From an uncultured Bacteroidota bacterium (GTDB lineage: Bacteria; Bacteroidota; Rhodothermia; Rhodothermales; Salinibacteraceae), in assembly GCA_913056185.1 (NCBI GenBank), contig CAJXLV010000034.1, forward strand, positions 1 to 41,164: DNA of 41,164 nucleotides, given 5' to 3'. Numbering within the stretch: position 1 is the stretch's first letter; the number at the start of each line of letters is the position of its first letter. Both the position numbers and the translations under genes were made by a program. Below, one piece after another: positions 7,175 to 16,839 of the stretch. A model generated the notes under the pieces. That model made no database searches and had not been told where the DNA came from. It worked only from the letters and a program-made list of their open reading frames with translations.

Positions 7175-7822
7175 TCACGGTGCAAGGCGCTCAAGGGTCC
7201 AGTCGGCATCGAGCGCAGGGCGGCGGTAGCGGAGGCGATCGTGGAGGCGGTTGGGGCGGCCCTGCCAGAACTCAATCTCGGTGGGCCGAACCACGTAGCC
7301 GCCCCAGTGTGAGGGGCGCGGGATCTCGTCTTGATCGTCGTACTCGGCCTGGGCGGCCTCCAGGTTGTCTTCGAGGGCCGTGCGGCTGTCCACCACGCGG
7401 CTTTGGGGCGAGGCCCAGGCGCCCAGCTGGCTGCCTCGCGGGCGGCTGTGGAAGTAGCTCGTGGATTCCTCGGGGGGCATGCGCACCACCGACCCCTGCA
7501 CGCGCACCTGCCGCTCCAGGGGCTTCCACAAGAAGACCAGGGACGCGGTCGGGTTCTGGTCCAGTTCACGGCCCTTTCGGCTGTCGTAGTTGGTGTAGAA
7601 ATGGAAGCCGCGCTCGTCGATGCCTTTTAGCAGCACAATGCGGGCGGAGGGCGTCGCGTCCGGGGCGGCGGTGGCCAGCGTCATGGCGTTGGGCTCCTCC
7701 AGCTCGGCATCGAGCGCCTCTTCAAACCACTCCGCAAACTGATCCAGGGGGGCATCGGCCACGTGGGACCGATCGAGCTCGGCCTGGGCGTACTCCTGGC
7801 GCAGGTTGGCAAGGTTGGGCAT
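7175..7822 (-). CDS. pdxH: pyridoxine/pyridoxamine 5'-phosphate oxidase
   Basis: An FMN-dependent oxidase that turns pyridoxamine or pyridoxine 5'-phosphate into PLP. The 215-residue length is standard. Family signatures seen in order: LRQEY at the N terminus, SARIVLLKG, FYTNYDSRKGREL (FMN phosphate contacts), RQVRVQG, SRPRGSQLGAWASPQS, and the C-terminal block PSHWGGYVVRP followed by EFWQGRPNRLHDR. The ATG at 7822 gives the canonical MPNLANLRQEY start; the 44 in-frame codons before it do not look like protein. It lies upstream of the PLP-dependent aminotransferase on the same strand and may be co-transcribed with it. Confidence 0.96.
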   Translation of the reverse strand: MPNLANLRQEYAQAELDRSHVADAPLDQFAEWFEEALDAELEEPNAMTLATAAPDATPSARIVLLKGIDERGFHFYTNYDSRKGRELDQNPTASLVFLWKPLERQVRVQGSVVRMPPEESTSYFHSRPRGSQLGAWASPQSRVVDSRTALEDNLEAAQAEYDDQDEIPRPSHWGGYVVRPTEIEFWQGRPNRLHDRLRYRRPALDADWTLERLAP

Positions 7823-7960
7823 ACGGAGACACAGGTTGTGATGGAAACACGACGAAATCGCAACGACGGCTGCGGCGCCCTCGTTTCGCCCCGGTGCCAT
7901 CTGTTGCGCGGGGATTACGCGCCGGTGCCGCCCACCGGACGGGGGCCTGGGCACCGTTCC

Positions 7961-8707
7961 TCATCGCCAAATTTCCATGCGCAAGCCGCGGTCGTTGCGA
8001 GGGGCGCGGGTGGCACAGGGCGGGCAGCGCTCGGCCGTGTCCGCGTAGATGCGGCGGGCCGTCCAGCAGGCGGCGTGGGCGTCCAGCAGATCGTCGGCCC
8101 CCAGGGCGCCCCGGGCCTGCCCGCAGGCCGCGTCGACATTGGGAAAGCCGTGGGCGGCCAGGAGCGCGGCGCGTGCGTTTCGGCCCGTCGCGGTGTGCTT
8201 GCTCTCCGCCATCGGCGTGCCGCCGCGGAGGGCGTAGAAGGCAAGTTCTGGGTGCACCTCGCGGACGCGGTCCTGGAGGGCGGCGGTCATGTGGGTGGCC
8301 AGGGCCCGCATCTTCGGGAAGAGGTGAAACGTTTGCTTCGAGAGGCCGGGGGCATCGGGGCCGCTGGCGCGGTTGCGGCGCACGGCCTCGTCGTACGTTT
8401 GGGCGGAGAGGGCACCGTAGGCCGGCGGCGAGAAGACACTGGCGCTGCGCGGGCGACCCAGCAGTTGCCGTGCGGCCCGGTCGCAGCGCCGCCCGCCGGG
8501 CGCGGCCTGGTCGGGCAGGCCCACCACCATATCGATGCCGAGCACCGCGGGGGCTTCGGGGAGGGCGAAGAGGGCGTCCACGCCGTCCACGGTGCGGCAC
8601 CGCGTCGTGTCCGTGGCGGGCCGGTGCAGAACCACCGCCCAGCCGTCGCGGTAGCCATCGGCCCCGGCCACCCAGGCTGAGGAGGCATCGGGGGAGAAAG
8701 CAGGCAT
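7961..8707 (-). CDS. DUF429 family protein
   Basis: A 248-residue protein of the DUF429 group, whose fold is predicted to resemble RNase H-like nucleases; no activity is established. Seen: an N-terminal VAGADGYRDGWAVVL segment carrying an early Asp, LGIDMVVGLPD with the second acidic residue, SVFSPP, KQTFHLFPK, VREVHPELAFYAL and a late DDLLDAHAACWTA helix with further acidic residues. The C terminus has a short Cys pair (CPPC). The ATG at 8707 is chosen because homology starts right after it. It is divergent from the proline dehydrogenase gene. Confidence 0.82.
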   Translation of the reverse strand: MPAFSPDASSAWVAGADGYRDGWAVVLHRPATDTTRCRTVDGVDALFALPEAPAVLGIDMVVGLPDQAAPGGRRCDRAARQLLGRPRSASVFSPPAYGALSAQTYDEAVRRNRASGPDAPGLSKQTFHLFPKMRALATHMTAALQDRVREVHPELAFYALRGGTPMAESKHTATGRNARAALLAAHGFPNVDAACGQARGALGADDLLDAHAACWTARRIYADTAERCPPCATRAPRNDRGLRMEIWR

Positions 8708-8969
8708 GGCGGCAGGGGGGATGAACGGCGAGGGCACGTGGTGCGTCGTTTCCTCAACTTCTCTGGCGGCCAGATGTTGGTACATTGACTGGAAAAAGCG
8801 CTTCCAACCCCGTGTGGCCCTGCCCCGGTCTGTCCGGGCGCGTGCCACAGGGCGCGAGCGCAGGCGTCCTTCCCGAACGTGCTCACGGATCACGCCGTGC
8901 GCCGTACGCTTTCCGGTGCAGCCGCACGCCGACTGTCCTTCTGAGAACCAACCCCACTCCTCCCCCCGC

Positions 8970-9833
8970 ATGACCCTCCCGTTTTTTCTCGCCAGCCGGT
9001 TCGTGGCCGGCGAAACGCTTTCCGACTCCCTGCCCGTCGTCGATGCCCTGAACCAGGACGGCCTCCACGTCGCCCTCGACAAGCTCGGCGAGCATGTGCA
9101 CGACCGGGGCGAGGCAGAGGCGGCCCGCGATACCTATATCGACCTCGTGCGCACCCTGGCGGCCCGCGACGGCTCCGCGCACCTGCGCAATCGCATCTCG
9201 ATCAAGCTCTCGATGATGGGCCAGCTCCTCGACGAGGACTTCTGCGAGGACAACCTGCGGCAGCTCCTGGAGGTGGCCGCCGAGGAGGACGTGTTCGTGC
9301 GGCTCGACATGGAGGGCAGCGCCCTCACGCAGTCGACGCTCAACATCTTCGAGGCTGTGTACCCCGACTACCCCAACCACGTGGGGCCGGTGCTGCAGGC
9401 CATGCTTAAGCGCACGGATCGCGACGTGGACCGCATGTGCGAGCTCGGGGTGAGCGTGCGTCTCTGCAAAGGGGCCTACGCCGAGCCCTCCGAGAACGCC
9501 TACCAGGACATGCCGCAAATTCGAGACCGGTACCTCGACTACATGGAGCGGCTGCTCCGGCACACTGATTATTCCGGAATTGCCACCCACGACGATACAC
9601 TCATTGAGGCCACGCAGGCGTTTGCCGACCGCCACGACATCGGCCCCGACGCGTTCGAGTTTCAGATGCTCTACGGCCTGCGCCGCGAAACGCAGCGCGA
9701 GATGGCGCAGGACGGATACAACATGCTGGTGTACGTGCCCTACGGCACCGAGTGGTTTCCGTACTTCTCGCGTCGCCTGCGGGAGAAGAAAGAGAACGTG
9801 TGGTTTGTGCTCCGAAGCTTGTTCAAGGGCTGA
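8970..9833 (+). CDS. monofunctional proline dehydrogenase
   Basis: A FAD enzyme that oxidises proline to pyrroline-5-carboxylate, the first step of proline use. The 287-residue single-domain form has the expected beta-barrel motifs: NRISIKLSMMG, VRLDMEGS, VRLCKGAYAEP, YSGIATHDD, and near the end EFQMLYGLRRETQ and YVPYGTEWFPYFSRRLRE, which bind flavin and substrate. No P5C dehydrogenase domain or neighbour is present, so the second step is encoded elsewhere. In a halophile this enzyme can also recover proline taken up as an osmolyte (inference). The ATG at 8970 gives the usual short N terminus. Confidence 0.94.
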   Translation: MTLPFFLASRFVAGETLSDSLPVVDALNQDGLHVALDKLGEHVHDRGEAEAARDTYIDLVRTLAARDGSAHLRNRISIKLSMMGQLLDEDFCEDNLRQLLEVAAEEDVFVRLDMEGSALTQSTLNIFEAVYPDYPNHVGPVLQAMLKRTDRDVDRMCELGVSVRLCKGAYAEPSENAYQDMPQIRDRYLDYMERLLRHTDYSGIATHDDTLIEATQAFADRHDIGPDAFEFQMLYGLRRETQREMAQDGYNMLVYVPYGTEWFPYFSRRLREKKENVWFVLRSLFKG

Positions 9834-9861
9834 CGCGGGGGGGCGCCTGCGGCCCTCCGAC

Positions 9862-10608
9862 CTACGAGTGCCATCGGGTGCGGGCGACAGTCAGGAGGGC
9901 GTCCGTGTCGGCGTGGCGAAGGGCGTGCCGGGCGACGCGTTCGTCGGGGTTTGCGTCGAGCTGCGCCGTGGCGCGGATGGGCATGCCAAGGGTCGCCTCG
10001 GCCCGGAACTGGAGGGCGACGCCGGTGCACCGGTGGGTGTCGAGGACGTCGTCGGGGAGCGTGCCGAGCACCCACTCCAGGTAGCGGGCACTGTTGACGT
10101 GCCGGTTCAGGTCGAGGTCGGGGTAGTGGGCCCGCCGGAGGGTCTCATGGTCGATGCGGGCCGGCGCAGGCAGGTCGTCGAAGTCGTGCGGAAGCGGGCG
10201 GGGGCGGTCCGGCGTCTTCAGGTCGTAGAGCGAGCGCGGCGGGCGCACGGGGCGTCGCCGTTCGGTGTCGATGACAAACCAGCGGCTCGTGGCCCGCCCG
10301 ACCTCGGCGCCACGGATGGAAAGCACAAACTCGCGGGTGGCGTAGAGGCCCTCCAGGCTGGACGGCCACGTCTCGATCGTGACTGCGGAGGCGCCTGCGG
10401 GCACCCGGTCGAGCGCAAGGTGCAGGTGCGACAGGACCCACGCCCGGTCGTCGTCCTGCAGCGTCTCCATCGACACCCCCAGCTCTTCGGCGTGGCGCCC
10501 GGCGGCCTCCTGCAGATAGACGCACAGGGCAGGCACCGACACGGTGCCGTGGGGCGTACAGTCGGAGGCACGAACCGGGAGGGATGCGGTCCAGGGAGCG
10601 GCGGTCAT
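9862..10608 (-). CDS. acyl-ACP thioesterase
   Basis: A 248-residue thioesterase of the FatA/acyl-ACP thioesterase family, made of two hotdog folds. The N-terminal hotdog shows SVPALCVYLQEAAGRHAEEL and a WVLSHLHLALDRVP strand. The second contains DLDLNRHVNSARYLEW with the family's conserved Asn and His, followed by the loop and strand VALQFRAEATLGMP. It would release fatty acids from acyl carrier protein in the cytoplasm, setting lipid chain length or supplying free acids. It is convergent with proline dehydrogenase (28 bases between stops) and followed upstream on the same strand by the macrodomain gene. Confidence 0.88.
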   Translation of the reverse strand: MTAAPWTASLPVRASDCTPHGTVSVPALCVYLQEAAGRHAEELGVSMETLQDDDRAWVLSHLHLALDRVPAGASAVTIETWPSSLEGLYATREFVLSIRGAEVGRATSRWFVIDTERRRPVRPPRSLYDLKTPDRPRPLPHDFDDLPAPARIDHETLRRAHYPDLDLNRHVNSARYLEWVLGTLPDDVLDTHRCTGVALQFRAEATLGMPIRATAQLDANPDERVARHALRHADTDALLTVARTRWHS

Positions 10609-10678
10609 TGCATTGTGGAGGACGAGGGGCGGGACGGGCGGATGGAGGGTGGCGTTGGGCAGCGCCGGGCCGGAGTGT

Positions 10679-11227
10679 TTAGGTGGCGTTCCGTTCGCCC
10701 AGAAGGGCGCGCAGGGCCCGTTCGTGGGCGCGGAGGGCGGCCTCGTCGAACAGGACGACCCGAATGTGCGTCACGGAGTTGAGGGTGGGGGCCGCGTCCA
10801 GAAGGGTTTCCAGGGCGATGGGGGCAGCCTCGTCGAGCGGATAGCCAAAGGCCCCCGTCGAGAGGGCCGGGAAGGCGATGGAGGTGATGCCATGCTCCTC
10901 GGCCTGCCGGAGCGCATTCTGGTACCCGGTGCGGAGCAGCGCATCGGACGGCTCGTCGCGGCCGTAGACGGGGCCGAGTACGTGGATGACGTGGTCGTTC
11001 GGCAGGGCGTGCGCGCCGCTGCGGACGGCCTCGCCGGGCTGGAGGGGGGCCATGGGGCGTGTCTCCTCGGCGAGCCCGGGGCCCGCCGCGGCGTGAATTG
11101 CCCCCGCTACGCCCCCGCCCGTCCGCAGCTGTGCGTTGGCCGCGTTGACAATCGCGTCCACGTCGGGCTGCTTCACAACGGTGCCCTTCGTGAGCTCAAG
11201 GGTCACGCCGGCCTCGGTGTGAGTCAT
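10679..11227 (-). CDS. macrodomain protein, likely O-acetyl-ADP-ribose deacetylase
   Basis: A single macrodomain of 182 residues. The ADP-ribose binding signatures are VDAIVNAANAQLRTGGGVAG (early Asp and the Asn/Gly-rich loop), IHVLGPVYG and IAFPALSTGAFGYPLDEAA. This matches the MacroD/YmdB-like class that hydrolyses O-acetyl-ADP-ribose or removes ADP-ribose from proteins. The substrate cannot be settled from sequence. It may be in one transcription unit with the thioesterase gene downstream. A 243-base spacer separates it from the divergent methyltransferase gene. Confidence 0.9.
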   Translation of the reverse strand: MTHTEAGVTLELTKGTVVKQPDVDAIVNAANAQLRTGGGVAGAIHAAAGPGLAEETRPMAPLQPGEAVRSGAHALPNDHVIHVLGPVYGRDEPSDALLRTGYQNALRQAEEHGITSIAFPALSTGAFGYPLDEAAPIALETLLDAAPTLNSVTHIRVVLFDEAALRAHERALRALLGERNAT

Positions 11228-11470
11228 GGCTCGGGGCAGTCGGGAGGGGACACAGAGAACAACGAACAGGGTTGACGCGCCGGGGTACAGTCTGTAGTCT
11301 CACATCGCCGTCATGTTCGTCGCGGTGCCCCGTTCGGCTCCTTCCGCCCCGCGCCGCCCCGTTTGGCAGCTTCGTTCAGTGCGGAGCACGGTGCGCGGGC
11401 AGTGCAGTCATGTCCGGCAATCAGCGCGAACGCCCACGCCCCTGTACGCAAACTCTCCCCCCGCAAACAG

Positions 11471-12301
11471 ATGAAGTACGACCCAATCAAGGACCGGCTT
11501 GGCCGCATTGCGAGTCGCCATCCGCTGCTGCAGCGCCTGCTCTACGGCATCCTCAACCTGCTTTTCCTGCGGGCCTGGTACGTGCGGCGCGAGGTGCGGG
11601 CGTTGCTGGGGGCGCTCCCGAAAGAGCGCCCGGCGCGTGTGCTCGACGCCGGCACCGGCTTCGGCCAGTACGCCTACTTCGTCGCCCGTACGTTCCCGAC
11701 CGCGCAGGTGCGGGCCGTGGACGTGAAGCAGGACTACCTGGACCGGGCGCAGCGGTTTGTGGACCAGACCCCGCAGGCCGACCAGATCGAGTGGGCGATC
11801 GACGACCTGACGGATCTGCGCTCGGAGGGCCCTTTCGACCTCATCCTGGCGGTGGACGTGATGGAGCACATCGCCGAGGACGAAGCGGTCTTCGAGCACT
11901 TCGAGCGCGTGCTGCGGCCGGGCGGCCACGTTATCATCAACACGCCGTCCGATCGGGGCGGCTCGGACGTGCAGGCGGAGGGGGAGGAGAGCTTCATTGG
12001 GGAGCACGTGCGGGAGGGCTACGGACGAGACGAGCTCGCCGAGAAGCTGCGCCGGGCGGGGCTGGAGCCGGTAAAAGGGCTCTACACCTACGGCCCGTAC
12101 GGCTCGGCCGCGTGGCGGGGGCTCATCAAGTGGCCCATGCAGCTGCTCGGGGCAACGTGGGCGTCGGTCGTACTGCTTCCGCTCTACTACGTTGCCGCCC
12201 TGCCGCTGGGGCTGTTGCTAAACGCGGCGGATGTGGAGCGCACCAACGAGGAGGGCACGGGGCTGTTTGTGGTGGCCCGCCGGCCGCAGCACTCTGAGTA
12301 G
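11471..12301 (+). CDS. class I SAM-dependent methyltransferase with a membrane-associated tail
   Basis: A 276-residue protein. After an N-terminal amphipathic or hydrophobic segment (LLQRLLYGILNLLFLRAWYV) comes a Methyltransf_11-type domain: motif I VLDAGTGFGQYAYF, DVMEHIAED in the place of motif II, and VLRPGGHVIINTPSD as motif III. Near the C terminus, WASVVLLPLYYVAALPLGLL is hydrophobic enough to span or lie in the membrane. The substrate may be a lipid or quinone-like molecule, but nothing in the neighbourhood tells which. The ATG at 11471 was chosen because the codons upstream are not protein-like. Confidence 0.82.
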   Translation: MKYDPIKDRLGRIASRHPLLQRLLYGILNLLFLRAWYVRREVRALLGALPKERPARVLDAGTGFGQYAYFVARTFPTAQVRAVDVKQDYLDRAQRFVDQTPQADQIEWAIDDLTDLRSEGPFDLILAVDVMEHIAEDEAVFEHFERVLRPGGHVIINTPSDRGGSDVQAEGEESFIGEHVREGYGRDELAEKLRRAGLEPVKGLYTYGPYGSAAWRGLIKWPMQLLGATWASVVLLPLYYVAALPLGLLLNAADVERTNEEGTGLFVVARRPQHSE

Positions 12302-12464
12302 CCGCACCACAGTCCCCGGATCCGTGCCGAACACCGCCATGCCTTGCCGGTTTTCACGCCAGAGCGCGGGCGGAGGCGGTGCAGGGCCCTTCACATTCAG
12401 CCGGGCCCCTTCGTTCATTCAGTGAGTCCGTGTCCGCTCCTCCCAAACTGATCCTCGTTTCGCC

Positions 12465-12872
12465 ATGACCGTCGACAAGATCATGAGCCGCAATGTGGTG
12501 ACCGTTCCCCCGGACGCGGCCCTCATGGATATTCGCAAGCGCCTGGAGGAAGGGGGCTTCAATCACATGCTCGTGGTGGAGGGGGGCACCCTGCGTGGCG
12601 TCATCTCCGACCGCGACGTGCTTCAGGCCCTCAGCCCTTTTCTCGATACCTACAGCGAAGAGCACCGGGACGTCAAAACGCTCAGCCAGCCGGCGTCGGC
12701 AATCATGCAGGCGGATCCCATCACGGTGTCGCCCGGCACGCCCGTCGCGGAGGCCTCGCAGACCTTGCTCGACCACCGCGTCTCGTCCCTGCCGGTGGTG
12801 GAGGGGGACGCGCTGGTGGGCATCGTTACGGGCAAAGACATGCTCGAATATTTCATTGGCGAGGCCGCCTGA
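12465..12872 (+). CDS. tandem CBS-domain protein
   Basis: A 135-residue stand-alone pair of CBS domains. The first starts VDKIMSRNVVTVPPDAAL and contains MLVVEGGTLRGVISDRDVL; the second starts AIMQADPITVSPGTP and contains LPVVEGDALVGIVTGKDML. Such modules form a Bateman pair that binds adenosyl nucleotides (AMP, ATP or SAM) and regulates a partner protein. No effector domain is attached, so the partner is unknown. It stands alone between the methyltransferase gene and pyrG. Confidence 0.92.
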   Translation: MTVDKIMSRNVVTVPPDAALMDIRKRLEEGGFNHMLVVEGGTLRGVISDRDVLQALSPFLDTYSEEHRDVKTLSQPASAIMQADPITVSPGTPVAEASQTLLDHRVSSLPVVEGDALVGIVTGKDMLEYFIGEAA

Positions 12873-13214
12873 CCCAGAGACGCGCTGTGGCGCGCGCTGC
12901 CCGGTGTGGACCGCCGTGAGTGTCGGGGCGGCCCGTGCGCGTCCGCTGTTGCTGCTTCGCCGCGATGCAGCGAGAGGGATCCTCCCCGACGGGCGCCGGT
13001 GGAAAATGCTTTGTCCCCGGGGCCCTGCCTGACGCTTCCCCCGTTGGGCCCTGTGAGGGGCCGTGTGCCCTCCGCAGACAGCTGCCCCCGAACCCGCAGC
13101 TGCCCCGAACCCGTGCGGGCTACTCACGGGCGCTCACCCAACACCATCGACAGAATTTTGCAGGACCGCCGATCGTGAGGCCGTCCTCCCCTGCCCTCGT
13201 CCCAAGCCCCCTCC
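12873..13214. other. 342-base spacer before pyrG
   Basis: No gene is supported here. An open frame at 12906-13178 has no family likeness and a Pro/Arg/Cys composition typical of noise in GC-rich DNA. The notable content is the imperfect tandem duplication at 13079-13113, listed separately. A CGCGC-rich potential hairpin lies just after the CBS stop (about 12880-12897), without a T run. Confidence 0.6.
13079..13113. repeat. imperfect tandem duplication (18/17 bp) upstream of pyrG
   Basis: CAGCTGCCCCCGAACCCG at 13079-13096 is followed directly by the same sequence with one C fewer in the C run at 13097-13113. It lies about 100 bases upstream of pyrG. Similar short duplications occur in other spacers of this window. 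Confidence 0.85.
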
Positions 13215-14912
<1,698 letters not shown>

Positions 14913-14970
14913 GGGCGCCCTCGTCCTGCTGGGGCCGCTGCCTCTCGTGGACTGGTGCGCGGGGCGATCC

Positions 14971-14998
14971 TTGACATTGGGGCGCACACCCGTACATT
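14971..14998 (+). promoter_or_regulatory. candidate promoter of the dcw cluster
   Basis: TTGACA at 14971-14976, a 16-base spacer, then TACATT at 14993-14998. The first box is a perfect sigma70 -35 match; the second matches 4 of 6 positions of TATAAT. The following bases, TACATTGTG, also come near the Bacteroidota-type -7 element TAnnTTTG. It lies about 260 bases before rsmH, in the only long spacer upstream of the cluster. No experiment supports it. Confidence 0.4.
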
Positions 14999-15080
14999 GT
15001 GAAGCGTGTCGGGAGGGGGGAGCGGGTCTGGACGAGGAGGGATGGAAGGAGGGATTGCGGGCGAGACGCATCGGCTCCGC

Positions 15081-15116
15081 TGCGTGCAGCGACGGGTGTG
15101 CGTGCAACGACGGGTG
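15081..15116. repeat. 18-bp tandem duplication in the dcw leader
   Basis: TGCGTGCAGCGACGGGTG (15081-15098) is followed directly by a copy differing at one base (15099-15116). Confidence 0.88.
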
Positions 15117-15126
15117 GCCGCACCAT

Positions 15127-15152
15127 GGGGGGCGAGCACGGGGGGCGAGCAC
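15127..15152. repeat. 13-bp perfect tandem duplication in the dcw leader
   Basis: GGGGGGCGAGCAC occurs twice head to tail (15127-15139 and 15140-15152), 10 bases after the preceding 18-bp duplication and about 105 bases before rsmH. Confidence 0.88.
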
Positions 15153-15257
15153 AGTGCTGGCTGAGGAGGAAAGGGGGCACTCGCGACGCGTCCTGCGCAC
15201 GACGGCCCCGGCCCTCGGGCGCCGCCTACCGACTGGCTCTTGGTTAGAGATTCCTGA

Positions 15258-16262
15258 ATGTCTACGCGCACATCCCCATACGATTCCTCAACCGACGACC
15301 CGCTGGCGTACGCCACGGGGTTTCATGCTCCGGTCCTCGCGCGCGACGTTCAGCAGCGGCTTGTGACCGCGGCAACGGGGGTCTACGTGGACGCCACTCT
15401 TGGCGGAGGGGGGCACGCCCGCGCCCTGCTCGACGTCCTCGATCCGGAGGGCCTGGTGCTCGGAATCGACCGCGATCCCGAGGCGCTGGCGGAGGCCCGC
15501 GAACGGCTCGCCGCAGCCCACGACGCGGGCCGCTTCCGAGCGGTGCGGGGGACCTTCGGGCGGCTCCGAGAGCTCCTGGAGGCAGAGGGGGTGCGGCCCG
15601 TCGACGGAATGCTGTTTGATCTTGGGGTGTCCTCCCACCAGATCGACGCCCCGGGTCGCGGCTTTAGCTATCGGGAGGAGGGCCCGCTCGACATGCGGAT
15701 GAACCCGCAGCGGGGCCTGACGGCCCGGCAGGTGGTGAATGCCTGGAGTGAGCGCGATCTGCGCGAGGTGCTGCGCACGTACGGCGAAGAGGCGCGGGCC
15801 GGGGCCCTGGCGCACGCCATCGTGGAGGCCCGCCCGCTCGATACGACACGGGACCTCGCGGAGGTGGTGGAGGACCACGTGCCGCCCCCAGAGGCCGTAA
15901 AGACGCTGACCCGTGTGTTTCAGGGACTTCGCATTGCGGTGAATGCAGAGCTGGAAGAACTGGAGGCGGCCCTGGAACAGGCCACCGACTGCGTGCGGCC
16001 CGGCGGCCGCATCGCGGTTATCAGCTACCATTCGCTGGAAGACCGTCGGGCCAAACGGTACCTGCGCTACGGCAACTTTGAGGGCACCCCCCGGCGCGAC
16101 CTCTACGGCGATCTTGTGGCCCCGTGGACGGAAACGCCCCGCGCCCCCATTGTGGCGTCTGAGGCGGAGGTCGAGGCCAATCCGCGGGCCCGCAGCGCCC
16201 GGCTGCGCGTCGCTGAACGCCGCGAGGACGAGGCCCTCGGCACGCCCCTCCCGCCCACCTGA
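15258..16262 (+). CDS. rsmH: 16S rRNA (cytosine1402-N4)-methyltransferase
   Basis: Also known as MraW; it methylates N4 of C1402 in 16S rRNA. The 334-residue protein shows the family signatures [16 protein letters not shown] (SAM loop), [52 protein letters not shown] and the end motif [14 protein letters not shown]. It is the first gene of the dcw cluster here, as in most bacteria where mraZ is absent or displaced. The ATG at 15258 gives a slightly long N terminus before [10 protein letters not shown], where the conserved region begins. Confidence 0.97.
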   Translation: MSTRTSPYDSSTDDPLAYATGFHAPVLARDVQQRLVTAATGVYVDATLGGGGHARALLDVLDPEGLVLGIDRDPEALAEARERLAAAHDAGRFRAVRGTFGRLRELLEAEGVRPVDGMLFDLGVSSHQIDAPGRGFSYREEGPLDMRMNPQRGLTARQVVNAWSERDLREVLRTYGEEARAGALAHAIVEARPLDTTRDLAEVVEDHVPPPEAVKTLTRVFQGLRIAVNAELEELEAALEQATDCVRPGGRIAVISYHSLEDRRAKRYLRYGNFEGTPRRDLYGDLVAPWTETPRAPIVASEAEVEANPRARSARLRVAERREDEALGTPLPPT

Positions 16263-16316
16263 GCCGCCGCCCCTTTCCCATCGCCGTTACTGCTCCCCCC
16301 GTCCCCGACGTGTCCC

Positions 16317-16808
16317 ATGCCGCCCCCGAGCGACGATGCCTCTCCCGATTCTGCATCCCGGTGGGGAAGGACGGTCTTCTGGCCCCGCGGCGCCGAGGAC
16401 GATGCCTCCCGCGCCTCCACTGCCCGCTCCCCGTCCCCAAACGACAGCGGATGGAAGCGCCACGGCACGGCACTGCGAGAATGGGACGACCTGGACTCCA
16501 CGCCCCGCCGTTCCTCGTCGGCCCGCGAAGACACTGTGCTGCAGGGCCTCTCGACCGGACGGTTTGCCCTTCTCATCCTGCTGGTTGCCGGGGTGTTTAC
16601 GCTCTACGTGGGCCACGTCCATGCGACGTCGGACCTCTACACCCAGCTCCAGCAGGCCCGCACGACAAACCAACAGCTGCACCTAAAACACAATCGCCTG
16701 GAGGGGGCCTACCACCGGCGCACCGGGCCGTCCGTCATCTACGAGCGGGCCCGGGCACTGGGGCTCCGCGAGAGCGTCTCCTACGGCCCGCCGGTGCACG
16801 TCGAGTAG
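16317..16808 (+). CDS. FtsL-like divisome membrane protein
   Basis: A 163-residue bitopic protein between rsmH and ftsI, the standard place of ftsL. A long hydrophilic N-terminal region (about 80 residues) is followed by one membrane span (GRFALLILLVAGVFTLYVGH), then a heptad-like stretch (SDLYTQLQQARTTNQQLHLK) and a short C-terminal part ending in GLRESVSYGPP, as FtsL/DivIC proteins do. The fold and position support the call; sequence identity in this family is always low. It would act with FtsQ and a DivIC/FtsB partner to activate FtsW and FtsI at the septum. The cytoplasmic N-terminal region is longer than usual. Confidence 0.78.
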   Translation: MPPPSDDASPDSASRWGRTVFWPRGAEDDASRASTARSPSPNDSGWKRHGTALREWDDLDSTPRRSSSAREDTVLQGLSTGRFALLILLVAGVFTLYVGHVHATSDLYTQLQQARTTNQQLHLKHNRLEGAYHRRTGPSVIYERARALGLRESVSYGPPVHVE

Positions 16809-16839
16809 CCCCCACCCCCCTCACTGCCCCCTCCTCGCC

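Larger units (their letters stand above)
14913..15257. other. 345-base leader between pyrG and rsmH
   Basis: No protein gene is supported. It contains a sigma70-like promoter candidate and two adjacent tandem duplications, listed separately, and therefore looks like the control region of the dcw cluster. No mraZ gene, which heads many dcw clusters, is present here. Confidence 0.6.

Noticed and set aside
8781..8787. TACATTG resembling the -10 box of the dcw leader, upstream of proline dehydrogenase
   Set aside because: No TTGACA-like element lies 16-18 bases upstream, so it is not called a promoter.
12906..13178. 90-codon frame between the CBS gene and pyrG
   Set aside because: Pro/Arg/Cys-rich, covers the tandem duplication, no homology visible.
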